Assembly (NCBI RefSeq): GCF_029867415.1
Contig: NC_081185.1
Location: 36,402,766 to 36,466,765, forward strand
From: Vicia villosa
Lineage: Eukaryota > Streptophyta > Magnoliopsida > Fabales > Fabaceae
Length of the DNA stretch: 64,000 bases
Direction of reading: 5' to 3'
In this document: positions 45,470-57,271 of the stretch, piece by piece
How positions within the stretch are numbered: the stretch's first letter is position 1
How the letters are laid out: every line of letters begins with the position of its first letter
The notes under the pieces: generated by a model
Databases searched by the model: none
The model's input: only the letters and a program-made list of their open reading frames with translations
Told to the model about the DNA's origin: nothing
Translations under genes and position numbers: made by a program

Positions 45470-47207
45470 TCTCCCCATTTTTTATGATGACAAAATCATG
45501 TATTTTGATTGAACAATTTATACTGTGTAATCACCATAAAACTCAAATTCAGACAAGCTAATCAGCTCCCCCTGAATCTGTTAATAATTAAAAATTCATT
45601 TAAGCTTGTTCAGAGTCTCTCCCTGAGCCCAAGACTCACTAAATAAATTTTAAAGTACAAAATGAACTATAGGGAGGGAATACTTCTCCATTGACGTCTC
45701 ATCAGAGTCTGACTAGAGCTGCCTATTCTTCATCTTAGAACCTGTCTTACTATCAGAACACTATGAGTGTCATAACCTAGTCTAGTTACTGTCTTAATGC
45801 CAAGCATCAAAAATTATAACTTAACTTTGGTTATCCAGAAGCTTGATTACACACCAGAAGGTGCCAAGAATCATATCATCAAAAGGTTCAGAACCTAAAC
45901 CAACTCCTGACAGACCATGTCTTAGACCGTGTCATTAGACCATGCCTTCTGACCGTGTCTTGGACCATGTCGTAGAAGATGTCTTTTGACCATATCTTAG
46001 ACCACGTCTTAGAATCTGTCTTTTGACCATGTATCGTGACCATGTCTTAGAACACGTCTTTGGACCATGTCTTTTTATACCATGTCTTTTAGAACGTGTC
46101 TTCTGACCATGTCTTCAGAAGGTTCACAACCTTGAAGTAGTATCAGAACAACAACAGACTTACTACACTTCCAAGAAGTTTGCAACTTATGAAGTATCAG
46201 AGTCTAGTTCTTCAGAACCGTGGTTATAACAGCTTTTAGATTAGTTCACAACTTCTGAACAGCTTTGCAAATCAACTAAACATTTCCAGAGCACACGTTT
46301 AACATTCTTTCAGATAGTTCACAACTTCTGAACAAAATTCTTAATCAGATATTACCCTTGACTTTCTTCCAGACAATTTTTCAACCTCTGAAGCATCAAA
46401 GTTAAAACGCCATACTTTCAGAAAGTTCACAACTTCTAAACAATAGGTGTTATCAACACATGATCACCTTAATTTTAAAAAGTCCATGACTTCTAAAAAG
46501 TTATGATATCTAAGCTTGATTTAACCATATTCTTAGATAGTTCATAACTTCTGAAACATATGTTGTATCAACGCGCATATGTATTTCAATCAGAGTGAGC
46601 TTGCGAAATATCATAGTGTAGGTTCACAATCTCTTTTCTCGGAAAGGTTATAACTTCTCAACACATCACGGTGTCAGAGATGAAATAACTTTCAAGAGAA
46701 GTAGAACTAATAAATTAAGATTCATTTTAGACAATTCACAACTTCTAAACAACGACATCTTTTCTAACATAAGCTTTAAGCTCATCAGAGCAACTTCTAT
46801 TCATCCTTGATCTTGATTACGTCTGCTGACACAAACATCTTGATTTTCTCTTCTGATGCTAATTTCTTAGGATCTTCTGACGCTAGATGGACTTATACCA
46901 GATGATGATCTTCTGATAGCTTAGCCAGATTGCCTATCTATTAAAGCTAGTGAACTTTTGCAAATTTCCTGAATCATTTAACATGGGTTAGTAGCAACAA
47001 CATTTTATATCATATTTAATATGTTGGGGCTTTGAGCATAAGATTAGACATTATCAAAATCAATACTTTTTCTCCCCCTTTGCAATTATCAAAAACGCTT
47101 TTAAAGACAAAGGAAAACAATTTCATTGAAAGAGAAGGGATAAAGATACAATTGTATCAGAAATAAAAGAAAAACTATTCTTAAATTCTAATACAACGAT
47201 CTATGGT
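45470..47207 (-). other. Copia H: 3' untranslated region with repeat families
   Basis: Non-coding. A minisatellite of 'gaccatgtcttaga'-like units fills about 45913-46120. Around ten copies of 'agttcacaacttctgaa' follow at irregular spacing between 46110 and 46760; the unit GTTCA-CAACTTC-TGAAC is itself an inverted repeat. No gene. Confidence 0.75.
45913..46120. repeat. Minisatellite, unit about 13-17 bp
   Basis: About a dozen or more degenerate copies of 'gaccatgtcttaga' with variants such as 'gaccgtgtcttgga' and 'gaacacgtctttgga'. Confidence 0.85.
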
Positions 47208-47378
47208 CTAAGCATCCTTCTTCTCCATCTTGGCCATAAACTCCTTCAATAATTCAAACAATTGCTTGAACTCAGCACCTTGAGCAGCAATCATTTCATC
47301 CTACTTATCCAAGCGTTGATGGATGAGACGATTTTCTTCCTCCTGTTTTTCTAAAACCGCCTTCAGCCCAGTTGGGTG
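47208..47378 (-). pseudogene. Copia H: C-terminus of a plant-transposon-protein-like ORF
   Basis: The minus frame reads a Glu/Lys-rich coiled coil ('LKAVLEKQEEENRLIHQRLD') and ends 'EFKQLFELLKEFMAKMEKKD' with stop at 47208-47210. One TAG lies between these parts. The helical end matches in character the end of the second ORF in E. The upstream part of the ORF resumes at 48196 beyond the MITE. Confidence 0.65.
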
Positions 47379-48195
47379 TAGAGCTAGAAAAATGGGCTAC
47401 CTGGCTCGCTTCTGGTCGGCCCGTGACCGATTCGGGCTTTTTGTGGGCCGGGCTAAAAGGATCGCAATATAAACGGGCTACATTTTGATTTTTCAAGCCC
47501 AGCCCTTTATGGACTACAGTTATTCGGGTCAGCCCGAATTTATTTAATATTTATTCTTTATATTTAAAAAAACAATTTTTTTATTATAAAAACTTTAAAA
47601 AATATTTTATTATATGTTATTATTATTATGGTTAAGTAGATACACAAAATATTTTCACAAAAATGCTATATTAGTATATGTATATATCTAATTTAACTTA
47701 TACATCACTTAAGAAAAAGTCATATTCCAGTATCTATTAAATTTAATTATTTATGGAGTAAAATTATAAATCGCTATTTAGCATCAAAATAGCCTCATCT
47801 ATTCACACTCCAAAAGACATATAAATACATTATTCTCATCATAGTGAAAAAGAAAAATATAGTTGTCTCCATAGACTTTACAAACAGTATACAAGACATA
47901 CATAATTCACTAATAACAAAACAATTTTCATCTTATACATTCACTTGTTTTTAAATAATTATAAATTTTTTAAATTTTTTAACTTAATTATTTTCTCTAA
48001 AATATATTTTTAATTTTTGTTAAATAAACGGGCTACCCGTAATCCGGTCGGGCTAGCCCGGTTTAAGTTTGGGCTTCAACGGGTCGGGCTAAAAAACCCG
48101 GTTTATAAAAGGGCTCTAATTTTTTTGTTCAACCCCATTATTTTCACGAGCTTTTCGGTCCGGCCCGGTACGTCCGACCCATATTTCCACCTCTA
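47379..48195. mobile_element. hAT-type MITE, about 817 bp
   Basis: Terminal inverted repeats: left TAGAGCTAGAAAAATGGG, right (reverse complement) TAGAGGTGGAAATATGGG, 15 of 18 alike. Subterminal 'gggccgggc/gggctagcccgg' words at both ends surround an AT-rich centre without an ORF, typical of hAT-derived MITEs. The 8-bp flanks gttgggtg (47371-47378) and tctcggtg (48196-48203) share five of eight bases, a decayed TSD. It interrupts the H ORF. Confidence 0.8.
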
Positions 48196-48390
48196 TCTCG
48201 GTGGTCTTCAGTCACCATGGATTCTTTACCCTTAGAGCCAGAAGTTTGACCTTAAGTCAACACCATAGAAGAACTAGAAGGTTGATTATCAGCTGAGATT
48301 TTTCAACACCAGGAGCATCAGCAGTAACATCTTCAGTAGTATCACCAGCAACATGTTGTTCAGGTTTGGAAACAGGAACCTCTGGTAGCT
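48196..48390 (-). pseudogene. Copia H: upstream part of the same ORF
   Basis: On the minus strand 'ELPEVPVSKPEQHVAGDTTE', then a Ser/Gln-rich stretch and 'GSKGKESMVTEDHR' lead into the MITE. One stop (TAA) is present. At about 48390 the sequence changes abruptly to Ogre repeats, so the remainder is deleted. Confidence 0.55.
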
Positions 48391-48956
48391 CACCTTCAGT
48401 GAAAGTCGGTGTATCCTTTTTCTGCCTTCAGTGATAGACTCGTAGCCCACCTTCTGTGAAAGTCGGTGTATTCCTTTTTCTACCTTCAGTGAAAGTCGGT
48501 GTATGCTTTTTCTACCTTCAGTGAAAGACTGGTAGCTCACCTCCAGTGAAAGTTGGTCTTGTTGTATCCTCATCTTCGGTAAAAATCGATGTTTAGATCT
48601 CTTCCTACCTTCAGTGAAAGTTGGTGTATTCTCTCATCCCCTGTGAAAGATGATGCTTTAACCTCTCTGGTGCGAAATATTTTCCCCATTGAAATTTCTT
48701 TTCCCAGCAAAGTCTCGTTTCCCGAATAAAGTATTGTTTTCCCCAGTGAAGTTCTTCCCACAAGACATTTGTTTTCCCAAGTGGAGTTGTTTCTTCTCCC
48801 CGGTTATGTTATAGTGTCAGATGCATTCATTAAACATTGCATTACATCTTAGGTTGAAAAATTTGTGTGTTTTATTTTTAAGTCTCTTCGATCACGTCGA
48901 AACGAAGATTTCCAATCATCGTGTCTCCGGATAGAAGAAACTCAAATAGGGGCATC
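48391..48956 (+). other. Ogre J: 3' region with degenerate repeats and polypurine tract
   Basis: Units of 'ccttcagtgaaagtcggtgt' recur about seven times at 48391-48640. 'ttttccccagtgaag' words follow. The last part, 'gtgtctccggatagaagaaa' and 'ctcaaataggggcatc' (to 48956), is the standard Ogre end before the 3' LTR and holds the polypurine tract. Confidence 0.75.
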
Positions 48957-51900
48957 TGTCATACCCCAATTTTTGATCCTAAGATCATACATCATTTGCA
49001 TCTCTATCATTAATCAAGAACTCCATCTTGAAGATTCGTTTTCGGTATTGTGCTTACTTCATCTCTGAGGGGAACCATCAAGCACCTATATTTATTTTAT
49101 TTGTTTATACTAACCAAAATCCAAAAATATGTATTTCGTTTCTTTTGTTTGTGTTTTACAGGAAAGGAGTTGATCAAGAACCAAAGCAGTTCAAAAAAGA
49201 TTTTTTTTTTTTTTGAAAATTTTGCTGAGGAAATCGATTTACCCATATGGGAAATCGATTTTCCATGGACGAAATTTGAAAAAAAAAAATAGGGAAGCAT
49301 GACATCATTTTGGCACCAATCACATTCCCTTGAATATTCATTATCATTACCAATATTCCACCTCATCACCATAATTAATTCACTTCATTAACCTCATTTT
49401 AACCCCATTTTACCAATTAAATTCAAATTAATCTCTAAGAGATAATTACCAAATCGCCACTACCCTCACTTCCAATTCTATAAATAGAGGCCTCTACCTC
49501 TTCATTTTACAAGCCTTGAGAGCCAAAGAAACTATTGCATTTTCTCTTTCCATCCCTTTCCCAAATCACTCAAAGCTCTATTTTTCCATAAAAAGTTAGT
49601 GAGCTCCACATTGAACCTCACTAACTTTGAGCTAAACCTTCATCCAAACACATTTTCTTCTTCAATTGTTGAGAGATCAAAGCATTTGGAAGATTGTTCT
49701 TGAAGAGGTTGATTCTAATTGGTAAATTCTTGATCCACTTCCATATTCCAAGATGTGATTCATTGTTGTTTGTGTGATGCACCTTTGGTGCTACATTGAT
49801 GTTATTTGATGGTGATTTGATGGAAATTTCGTGCACAATGGTATTCAAGATTATAAGGTGTTTGTTGATATGTTTAACCAAGGTTTTATGCTTCCTAATG
49901 CTGTTTTTTTTAAAACTGTGCTCAGGAAATCGATTTCCTACAAAGGTAAATCGATTTCCACACTCTGTTTTGCGCCAGATTTGAAAAATTGCACTTAGGA
50001 AATCGATTTCCTACATAGGTAAATCGATTTCCTGATGGCAGAATGTGTTTTGTTTTGCTTTTTTAAACTTGATTTTGGTTCTAATTCTTCTCCTACTCCT
50101 TTCTTTTGATATTTTCTTTGAATTACAAGTTTAGAGGTCTAATCCGCAATATTAAGTGATTGAACTTGAAGATGGAAGGAACCTTTATTGTGATTCCATC
50201 TTTTTCTTCTTTTTATTTTGGTCGATGAAAATCTTCAATATCATTGGAATTCTTTTGGATTCTTGATAAAGATGAGACTGCTACCTATTTTCTTTTTGTA
50301 CGGTATTGCTTTCAAAGAACGATCTACATATCATTTCTCTCGCATACATTAGCATAAAAATTGTTGACCGGCCTCGTTGTAGGGTAACTTCAATATAAGT
50401 TACTTGGCGATCTGCTTAACATAGCGCAACATTCATTATCCCGAATTGGAAAAAAGGATCAAATATGGCAGAGATTGTATGCGGTTGGTTTAAGACTTAT
50501 GGAAGTTTATCATGTAGTCGCTATGATTCTATCAAGCTTCTGATGAACTTTCATTGAATTTAAACCCGAGATCACCATTCACTCACCATCGATCTTTATT
50601 ACTAACATCGATAATATGCTTGACAAGTTTCAAGATGGTCATCTTGCTAACAACTAACAATTGACTTTAATTTCCGCACTTTATTATATTGCTCTTTATA
50701 TTACTCGCTTTATGCTTCATTTTATCATTCATGATGTTTATGTTTCCTCTATTTTCCCTTTGTCCATTTGGACGTATGTTTATGTTTCCGCTATTTTCCC
50801 TTTGTCCATTGGGACGTATGTTTATGTTTCCGCCATTTTCCTTTTGTCCATTTGGACCATATTTTATTTTTATGCTAAAACACTAATAAACAACTAAAAA
50901 TCATAAAAAATACTTAAGGTTCTCTATGGACTATTGGTTACTATCCCGAGCATTTTGGAGACTTGGACCTTTTGGACTTAGCACCTCTGGACCTTGTTAT
51001 TCTGTCTAGCATTGGGTTGTTTTCTGTTTGTGTATGCAGGTATTTCCTCGAAATTCCTTGATGGTTAATTCCAAGGCATTGTGATAAGGAATTCATTTGT
51101 ATGCAGCCGTTACTCTGCCCAATTTTCGTCAAGATTTTATGATGTATTCCAAAGGCTTGGTGCAAGTTGTGCTAAGGATAATCAAGTTCATTTGGATCCC
51201 CAAGTGGTAATGCGTTGGTAGTCCAAAGGATGGGAAATCTACCTTGACTCTCAATGTCAAGTGTTGGCTTCTTATTTTGGTTAGATCGTTCTTTCCTTAG
51301 CTTTTATTTTATGCTCTAGGAAAGTCCCTTCATCTCCTCCCCCTTTTTAGATTTTCAAAATCTTCTCCCTTTTCCAAAATCTTCTTATGTTTGCAAACTC
51401 CTCGTTAAAAATATTTCTTTAAAAAATATATTTCGCCCTTGTTAGTATTTTTTTTAAAGTTTAGACACGATTAATTGTTGTAGTGAGTGACGATACCCCA
51501 CGATTTTGATATTGATTGATATGATGGAATCTTTTCCACTTGAGAGAGCTAGTGGCATACTTTTTTATTTTATCCAAGTTGGAGCCCTTCTTTCATTTGT
51601 GATGCAAAGAATCCATCTGTTCTCATGTTTAAGATCATTGGCTGAGTATTTTCTCCTACGATGATAAAGTGTTTATTCCTTTTAAAAATCTTTCCTTTTA
51701 AGTGGAACTACGTTAGCTCTGACTTCTCCATTGCACCGAGGAGGTATGTAGGCACAAGATGTAATGTCTTGCCGAGCTTATTTTAAAAATCAAACAAAAC
51801 TTTCTTGTGCACATAATAAACACAGATTTTTAAAAAGGTTCCTATGGAGTACCACAGATATGAGGGGTGCTTAAAACCTTCCCCTTGTATAATCAACACC

Positions 51901-52050
51901 CGTACCTAAGATCTCTTTTTGTTTTAAAACTTTGGGTTTATTTCGCTCTTTTCCCATTTCCTTTGGAAACAATAAAGTGCGGTGGCGACTTTCATTGGAA
52001 TAACGAGTCAAGTCAGTCAATGGCTTTGATCTCAGATTTTCCCCGCTACA
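48957..52050 (+). repeat. Ogre J: complete LTR, 3094 bp
   Basis: Starts TGTCATACCCCAATTTTTG and ends TTTCCCCGCTACA. A TATA box CTATAAATAG lies at 49478-49487 and a polyadenylation-type AATAAA at 51971-51976. Three pairs of AAATCGATTT palindromes lie at 49231-50030. It is preceded by a 3' region with polypurine tract and followed by a primer site, so it serves as both a 3' and a 5' LTR. Frames such as 49028-49372 and 50661-50897 are chance. Confidence 0.9.
49231..50030. promoter_or_regulatory. Three pairs of AAATCGATTT palindromes in the J LTR
   Basis: Copies start at 49231 and 49252, 49927 and 49948, 50000 and 50021. Each pair is spaced exactly 21 bp, and some copies extend to the 14-bp palindrome GGAAATCGATTTCC. 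Spacing of two helical turns would suit a dimeric binding protein; no factor is identified. Confidence 0.6.
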
Positions 52051-52057
52051 AAAAAAA

Positions 52058-52075
52058 TGGCGACTTCACTGGGGA
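52058..52075 (+). other. Ogre J: primer binding site (tRNA-Arg type)
   Basis: TGGCGACTTCACTGGGGA, seven A after the LTR end. Confidence 0.9.
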
Positions 52076-52649
52076 GTAGTCCTCTAAGTATGTTAAGTCT
52101 ATATTTGTGTATATTATTATCTGTATATATTATTGTGTGCCTCTGTGTGAGATAAGTCTTATACCCGGACTTGAGTATACATTAATATAGGCGGTGGTAT
52201 AGTCATTTTGGCTTATGTCGAGTTATTTCTTCGTGAGGTATCTTGAGCTCCACCACTCAGTGGCGAATGGATTGGTTAAAGGTGATAGTGTTGAACAAGT
52301 CAGTCGTGAAAGCATTGTTACTTTTAGTCGGGTCTGTAAAGCTGAGGACCTTAGAATCCCTTAACTAATCTTAGCCTTTTAGGACGTAGTGCGGAGACTA
52401 GTTTGGTGTAGGCCTAATTGGTTGTCACGCAATACTACACTCGGGCGAGTTTCTCTTCAGAATATTGTTTGCTGGTGAGTAAATTGCTTAAAACGATAAT
52501 AATCTAAAGATGGAATGTAGACCTCGAGAAATTTTAGAACCCGTTCTATAGGTACAAAAACACCTTAGTACACACCTTGTGTTTGGGTAGACCCATGGCT
52601 CCATGCTCGTGACGTCGAACCTTTGACAGACTTTGTGCAGCCTCCTTGT
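52076..52649 (+). other. Ogre J: 5' untranslated region, truncated
   Basis: Matches the known style of Ogre leaders ('ctcgtgacgtcgaacctttg' at 52604-52623). No ORF. It breaks off at about 52650 where a copia LTR begins. Confidence 0.75.
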
Positions 52650-53219
52650 TGCGGTTTAAGGCCCAATTCAGTCATTACTAATTCTATTTGTATTTTGTTA
52701 GGGTTCTAGGGATCCTTATTTAGGGTGTGTTGTAAGTTCCATATTTGTTCATTCACAAACCAGTAGGTGTTGAATGTTTGATCTCCGAAGCTGTTAAGCA
52801 ATGAGAGTAAGAGTCAGTTCTCATAAGCTTTTAAGCATTGAGAATTGTGTGTTTTGGAAGAGTGTCTTCTACTTTTGATTGTTTGTGGTGTTTGTCACGG
52901 GTTGTGACTAAGGGGATTTGATGAGGGTCTCATACCTAGGTGAGTCTTAGGTAGAAGTCATAAGAAGGGTAGTGATTAAGTGAGAAGTTGTAAACAGGGG
53001 AGTTTAACTTCGAATTGATACTATCGTATATTGATTTCATCCCTGGCTTGGTTTCCCCCAGAGTAGGAAGGTTGTTCCAAATTGGGTAAACAATTCCTTG
53101 TGTCTTTTACTTTTCTGCACCATTTTTGTTAATGTTACCATCTTGTATAGTGTTTAATCAACAGATATTCGTGTCGTGACATCTCATTCGACATCACATA
53201 TCTGATACCAGAATTTCAG
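52650..53219 (+). repeat. Copia K: 3' part of a Maximus-like LTR
   Basis: Holds 'ctggcttggtttcccccaga' (53044-53063) as in the G LTR and ends ...CCAGAATTTCA at 53219. No primer site follows; chromovirus pol starts at once. The fragment is therefore joined at both ends to unrelated elements. Confidence 0.7.
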
Positions 53220-54325
53220 ATAGCATTTCCATGGATTTGGTGATGGGTATCTCGAAGACTGCTAAGGGCAATGATTCTATTTGGGTGATTGTAGATAGGT
53301 TGACTAAGTTGGCTCATTTCTTACGGATAAAGATTAACCATCCTATTTCTAAGTTGGCTAAGATGTATATTGAAGAGAATGTGAGATTGCACAGAATACT
53401 ATCGAGTATTGTGTCGAATGAAGATCCAAGGTTTACATCGAGGTTTTGGAAGAGTTTACAAGATGCTTTGGGAACTACTTTGAGGTTGATTTCGGCGTAT
53501 CATCCGCAGAAGGATGGTCAGACAGAAAGTACTATTCAATTGTTGGAAGATTTGTTAAGGGCATGTGTGTTGGACCAAGGAGGGGCTTGGGTTAGCCATT
53601 TTCCATTGATTGTGTTCACCTACAATAATAGTTTTCATGCGAATATTGGTATGGCGTCGTATGAAGAGTTGTATGGTAGGAGGTGTAAAACTCTGTTGTG
53701 TTGGTATGAATCAAGCGAGAGTGCTGTGCTCGAACCTAAAATTGTGCAAGAAACAATTGAAAACATAAGGATGATCCGTGAGAGGATGAAAGCTTCTCAG
53801 AGTCGTCAGAAGAGTTATCATGATAAGAGGAGGAAAGCACTTGAGTTCCAAGTGGATGACCATATGTTTATGAAAGTTACTCTGGTAACCAGTGTCAGTA
53901 GAGCTTTGAAGTCAAGAAAGCTTATGCCATGATTTATTAGTCTGTATCAGATTTCAGAAAGGATAGGTGAGGTGGCTTATCAGATTGCTCTGCCGTCGTC
54001 GCTTGCGAATCTTCATGATGTGTTTCATGTATCTCAGTTGAGGGGATATGTTTTGGATCCTTTGCATGTGATTCAAATGGACGATATTCAGGTAAGAGAT
54101 AACCTGATCGTTGAAGCATCACCAATGCGAATAGAAGAACGAGAAATGAAACAATTGCGAGGCAAGGAGATTGCCTTAGTGAAGGTGTCGTGGGGAGGAC
54201 CAGCAGGTGAAAGTCTAATGTGGGAGCGAGAGGACCAGATGAGAGAGTCTTATCCGTTGTTGTGTCAATCAGGTAATTTTCGAGGGAGAAAATTCTTTAA
54301 GTGGGGGAGAGTTGTAACACCCTGA
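53220..54325 (+). pseudogene. Tekay L: integrase core and chromodomain remnant
   Basis: One frame, colinear with residues 697-1040 of the M polyprotein. It starts inside the integrase core ('MDLVMGISKTAKGNDSIWVI'). The first catalytic Asp is kept (53234-53236). The second, in VSDRDPRF, reads 'VSNEDPRF', so the catalytic Asp is Asn. The Glu of 'GQTESTI' is kept. A TGA at 53930-53932 replaces the Arg of the motif 'PRFIGP', a CpG-type C to T change. The chromodomain-like end ('[20 protein letters not shown]') is present. The RT, RNase H and zinc finger are missing. Confidence 0.9.
54298..54312 (+). other. Tekay L: polypurine tract
   Basis: AAGTGGGGGAGAGT just before TGTAACACCC. Confidence 0.9.
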
Positions 54326-55329
54326 TAATTAGATTTAATTATTTAATTATTATTTGATGTGATTATGTAATGTGTGACGTTTATGTCGATGTGTGTGGGG
54401 TAGTAGAATTGAGGTGTTAATTAGGATAATAATATAATTTCTAATTAGCATTATTAATTAATTAAATAAAATAAGGAGATAATATGACGAGAGGTTAGTA
54501 AGGGAAAATTAGGAAGTTCATAATAACGGTCCTAAGGCTACCTAGGTAAAAAGGGGAAATAGGAGAGATTGTTCATTCGATGTAGAATTTGGAGAAACCG
54601 TAAAAGAAGCGAGAGCTAGGGCAAGAAAAGGAGAAGAAGAAAAACTGTAGAGTTCAAAGAGGGAATCAATTCGGCTAATAATCTAAGGTAAAGGGGGTTA
54701 TCCTAATTATTATGTTTGATTTAAGGGAGTGATAAATGTATCTTGAGGTTTGTGTTGTTCTTGATGAAATTGATGATTCATGATGATGGCTTGTTTTGAT
54801 TGCATGATTAATATGTTTTATGATGATGATTGCTATATTGGTGATTGATAATATGAATTAGACTCAAACTCACCATTGTTGAGGATTTGGAGGTTTAGGG
54901 CTTGATGAAGATCATTGGAAGTATAATGAATGGCTGTAATTTGGTGTTTGAAATAATTATTCCAAACTAGCTTAATAGGCCTTAAATCGAAGAAAATTAT
55001 CGATTAAAATAAGCTTTTGGGCAAAAGATAGGGTCTGGTATGATGCAGGTCGAGCGGGAATTTTCTGCAGAATCGCCTAGCCCGCTTAGCGCGCTCTGGT
55101 AAAAAAAAGGTCAATACAGGAGCCCGCTTAGCACGGTATGATCGTGCTTAACGCGGTCCCTGAAATTTGAAAATTTATATTTTTGAAAAATGGTTCCGGA
55201 ATATGGTGACTTAAATTTTATTAAAATTTTTGGGAATTTTCAGGAAATTACTGTGCACGTTTGGGTAGGTTTAGAAGGCATTTTGTATGAAACTTGACCT
55301 TGTGAAATCTTATGTTCTATACTTGTTGT
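54313..55329 (+). repeat. Tekay L: 3' LTR, first part
   Basis: Starts TGTAACACCCTGATAATT. Contains GC-rich 'cccgcttagcgcgc' words near 55080-55150. Interrupted at 55329 by Tekay M. Without M the LTR is about 1487 bp. Confidence 0.9.
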
Positions 55330-57229
55330 TGTAACACCCCTCTAATAACCCGCGACAAATAAACAATTATTAAATCAGAGTAACATGTAGAGAGGTATCA
55401 CAATTCATAAATAATGAAAAAAGCACACGTCAGTATAAGTCATGCATTCACTGAAACACCTGAGATCATAACTCATTAATCAAATTCATGTGTTACACAG
55501 CGGAAATACTTCATCAAGTCAACATTATATCCCTAATGTATCAGACTTCAACCAAAACAAATAAATATAGAGTTACAATCAAAACTCCAAAACAAGCATT
55601 CTCAGTGTTACAACTATCAGAGCATGACACCTGACGCTAACTAAAACACTGACTCATGAGCTAATCCTCACCGAGTCGAACAGCCGCTATCCTCAATCTG
55701 AAAATGACAACATGTAAGGGTGAGTCTCGTCAAAATTAACAAATATTATAAGGTTATAAAGCAATAACACGTCACAGTTGCATCATTCACCCAATTGTTT
55801 CATAACAGACATTCAAAACAAGTCAAACAACAACCAACGCATCATCAACATTTACAACACTGGAATACATCCAATCATGTCATAAATTATGCATATGAAT
55901 GAACTGACACTATGCATGTGGTACCAACATCATCCAATGGGAATAACCCATGATCGATCCAACATCATCCAGATACGGCCCTGCCAGCACAGATTCCACA
56001 CAATGGGAATCATGCCCTTTACTGATCCAACACACCCTTATGGATACAGTATCGTCAATGAATATGAATGAATGCAACATATATAACATACTTATACCAT
56101 CATCACCATCATCATCAATATCATCATCATCATCAAGTATGTTCATATATATTAACATCATTCAATCACAATTCTATCATCATCATATAGAAAACATACA
56201 CGTATTTGCACCAATCATCATCATCAATAAGAAATAGCATACATGTATTCTCATCATTCTAAGATCAATCAATCATTATCATATAGATTATTCTATAAGG
56301 TTCTTTTAGCTCAAAACGGCACATTAAACGGACCAACAGTTAAAAAGTTATGCATCTTTGAATTTTTCAAATATCTCAAAACAATCAACAGCACGCGGCG
56401 CCATCTCAGTTCGCGGCGCGAACTGAACGTCCCAGAAATCCTTGGCTCTCTGCCAAGCTATTCGCGGCGCAAACATCTACACACGGCGCGAAGCGAGAAA
56501 AAGTTACGCCTTCGCGGCGCCAACATGGGTACGCGGCGCGACCTGTGCGTATCACAAATTCCTAGCATTCTGTCCAATTGTTCGCGGCGCACCCTATGTA
56601 CGCGGCGCGAACCGGTAATTTCAGAAACCCCAACCTGCATAAAACAGCATTCTACACATTCCAAACTCACCCAATTCATACCAGTACGAACCTAGGGAAA
56701 TAGAATGCTCAAACAACACGAAAAACACCTCATAATACATCAATCACGCATCAATTGAGACCATAACAACATAGATATCATGGATTCCAAATATAAGGAT
56801 CAAACATCACACAATTTGACTCAATCCCTAAACCTATCATATGACTCAATCGACCCGAATTCTACATCTATTCAGCATTATCAACCCCCTAGCCCGATAA
56901 TAGATGATAATCAGACAAGTCCCCCCTTACCTTAAATTTTCTTGATTCTTGGTCTCTCCCTCTACCGTTCTCCTTCACGTTCCTCGTTCTTCAGACTTCT
57001 GTTCTTTCACGTTCTTTCTTTGCTTTTCCCAAACCAAATGTTTTATGAAAACAAATAATAAAATTAGTAAAAAGGATTATTAAATCACCCCTCCTTCTTT
57101 TACTATTTCCTCATATGGCCCAAATGCCAAAACCATTATTTATTCATTATTTTCACAAAATCCTTAATAATTCTAATTATTAATTCAATATTCCTATTAA
57201 ATTAATATTAAAATTATACGGGCGTTACA
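55330..57229 (-). repeat. Tekay M: 3' LTR
   Basis: Contains an ATC-rich microsatellite (56095-56140) and a cluster of 'cgcggcgc' words (56394-56612) in otherwise AT-rich DNA. The 150-codon frame over this cluster is a by-product of the repeats. Confidence 0.97.
56394..56612. promoter_or_regulatory. CpG-rich motif cluster in the Tekay M LTR
   Basis: Eight 'cgcggcgc/acggcgcg' words at fairly regular spacing; the same cluster lies at 61488-61706 in the other LTR. The role is unknown; CpG density stands out strongly from the surroundings. Confidence 0.6.
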
Positions 57230-57243
57230 ACTCTCCCCCACTA
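57230..57243 (-). other. Tekay M: polypurine tract
   Basis: The minus strand reads TAGTGGGGGAGAGT directly before TGTAACGCCC. Confidence 0.92.
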
Positions 57244-57271
57244 AAAGAGTTTTCGTCCTCGAAAACATACC

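Noticed and set aside
45913..46120. CRISPR-like array
   Set aside because: Units are short, degenerate and without spacers, in plant retroelement DNA; it is a minisatellite.
56243..56695. Arg-rich 150-codon ORF (also at 61340-61792)
   Set aside because: It lies wholly within the Tekay M LTRs; the Arg/Ser pattern comes from the CGCGGCGC motif array.
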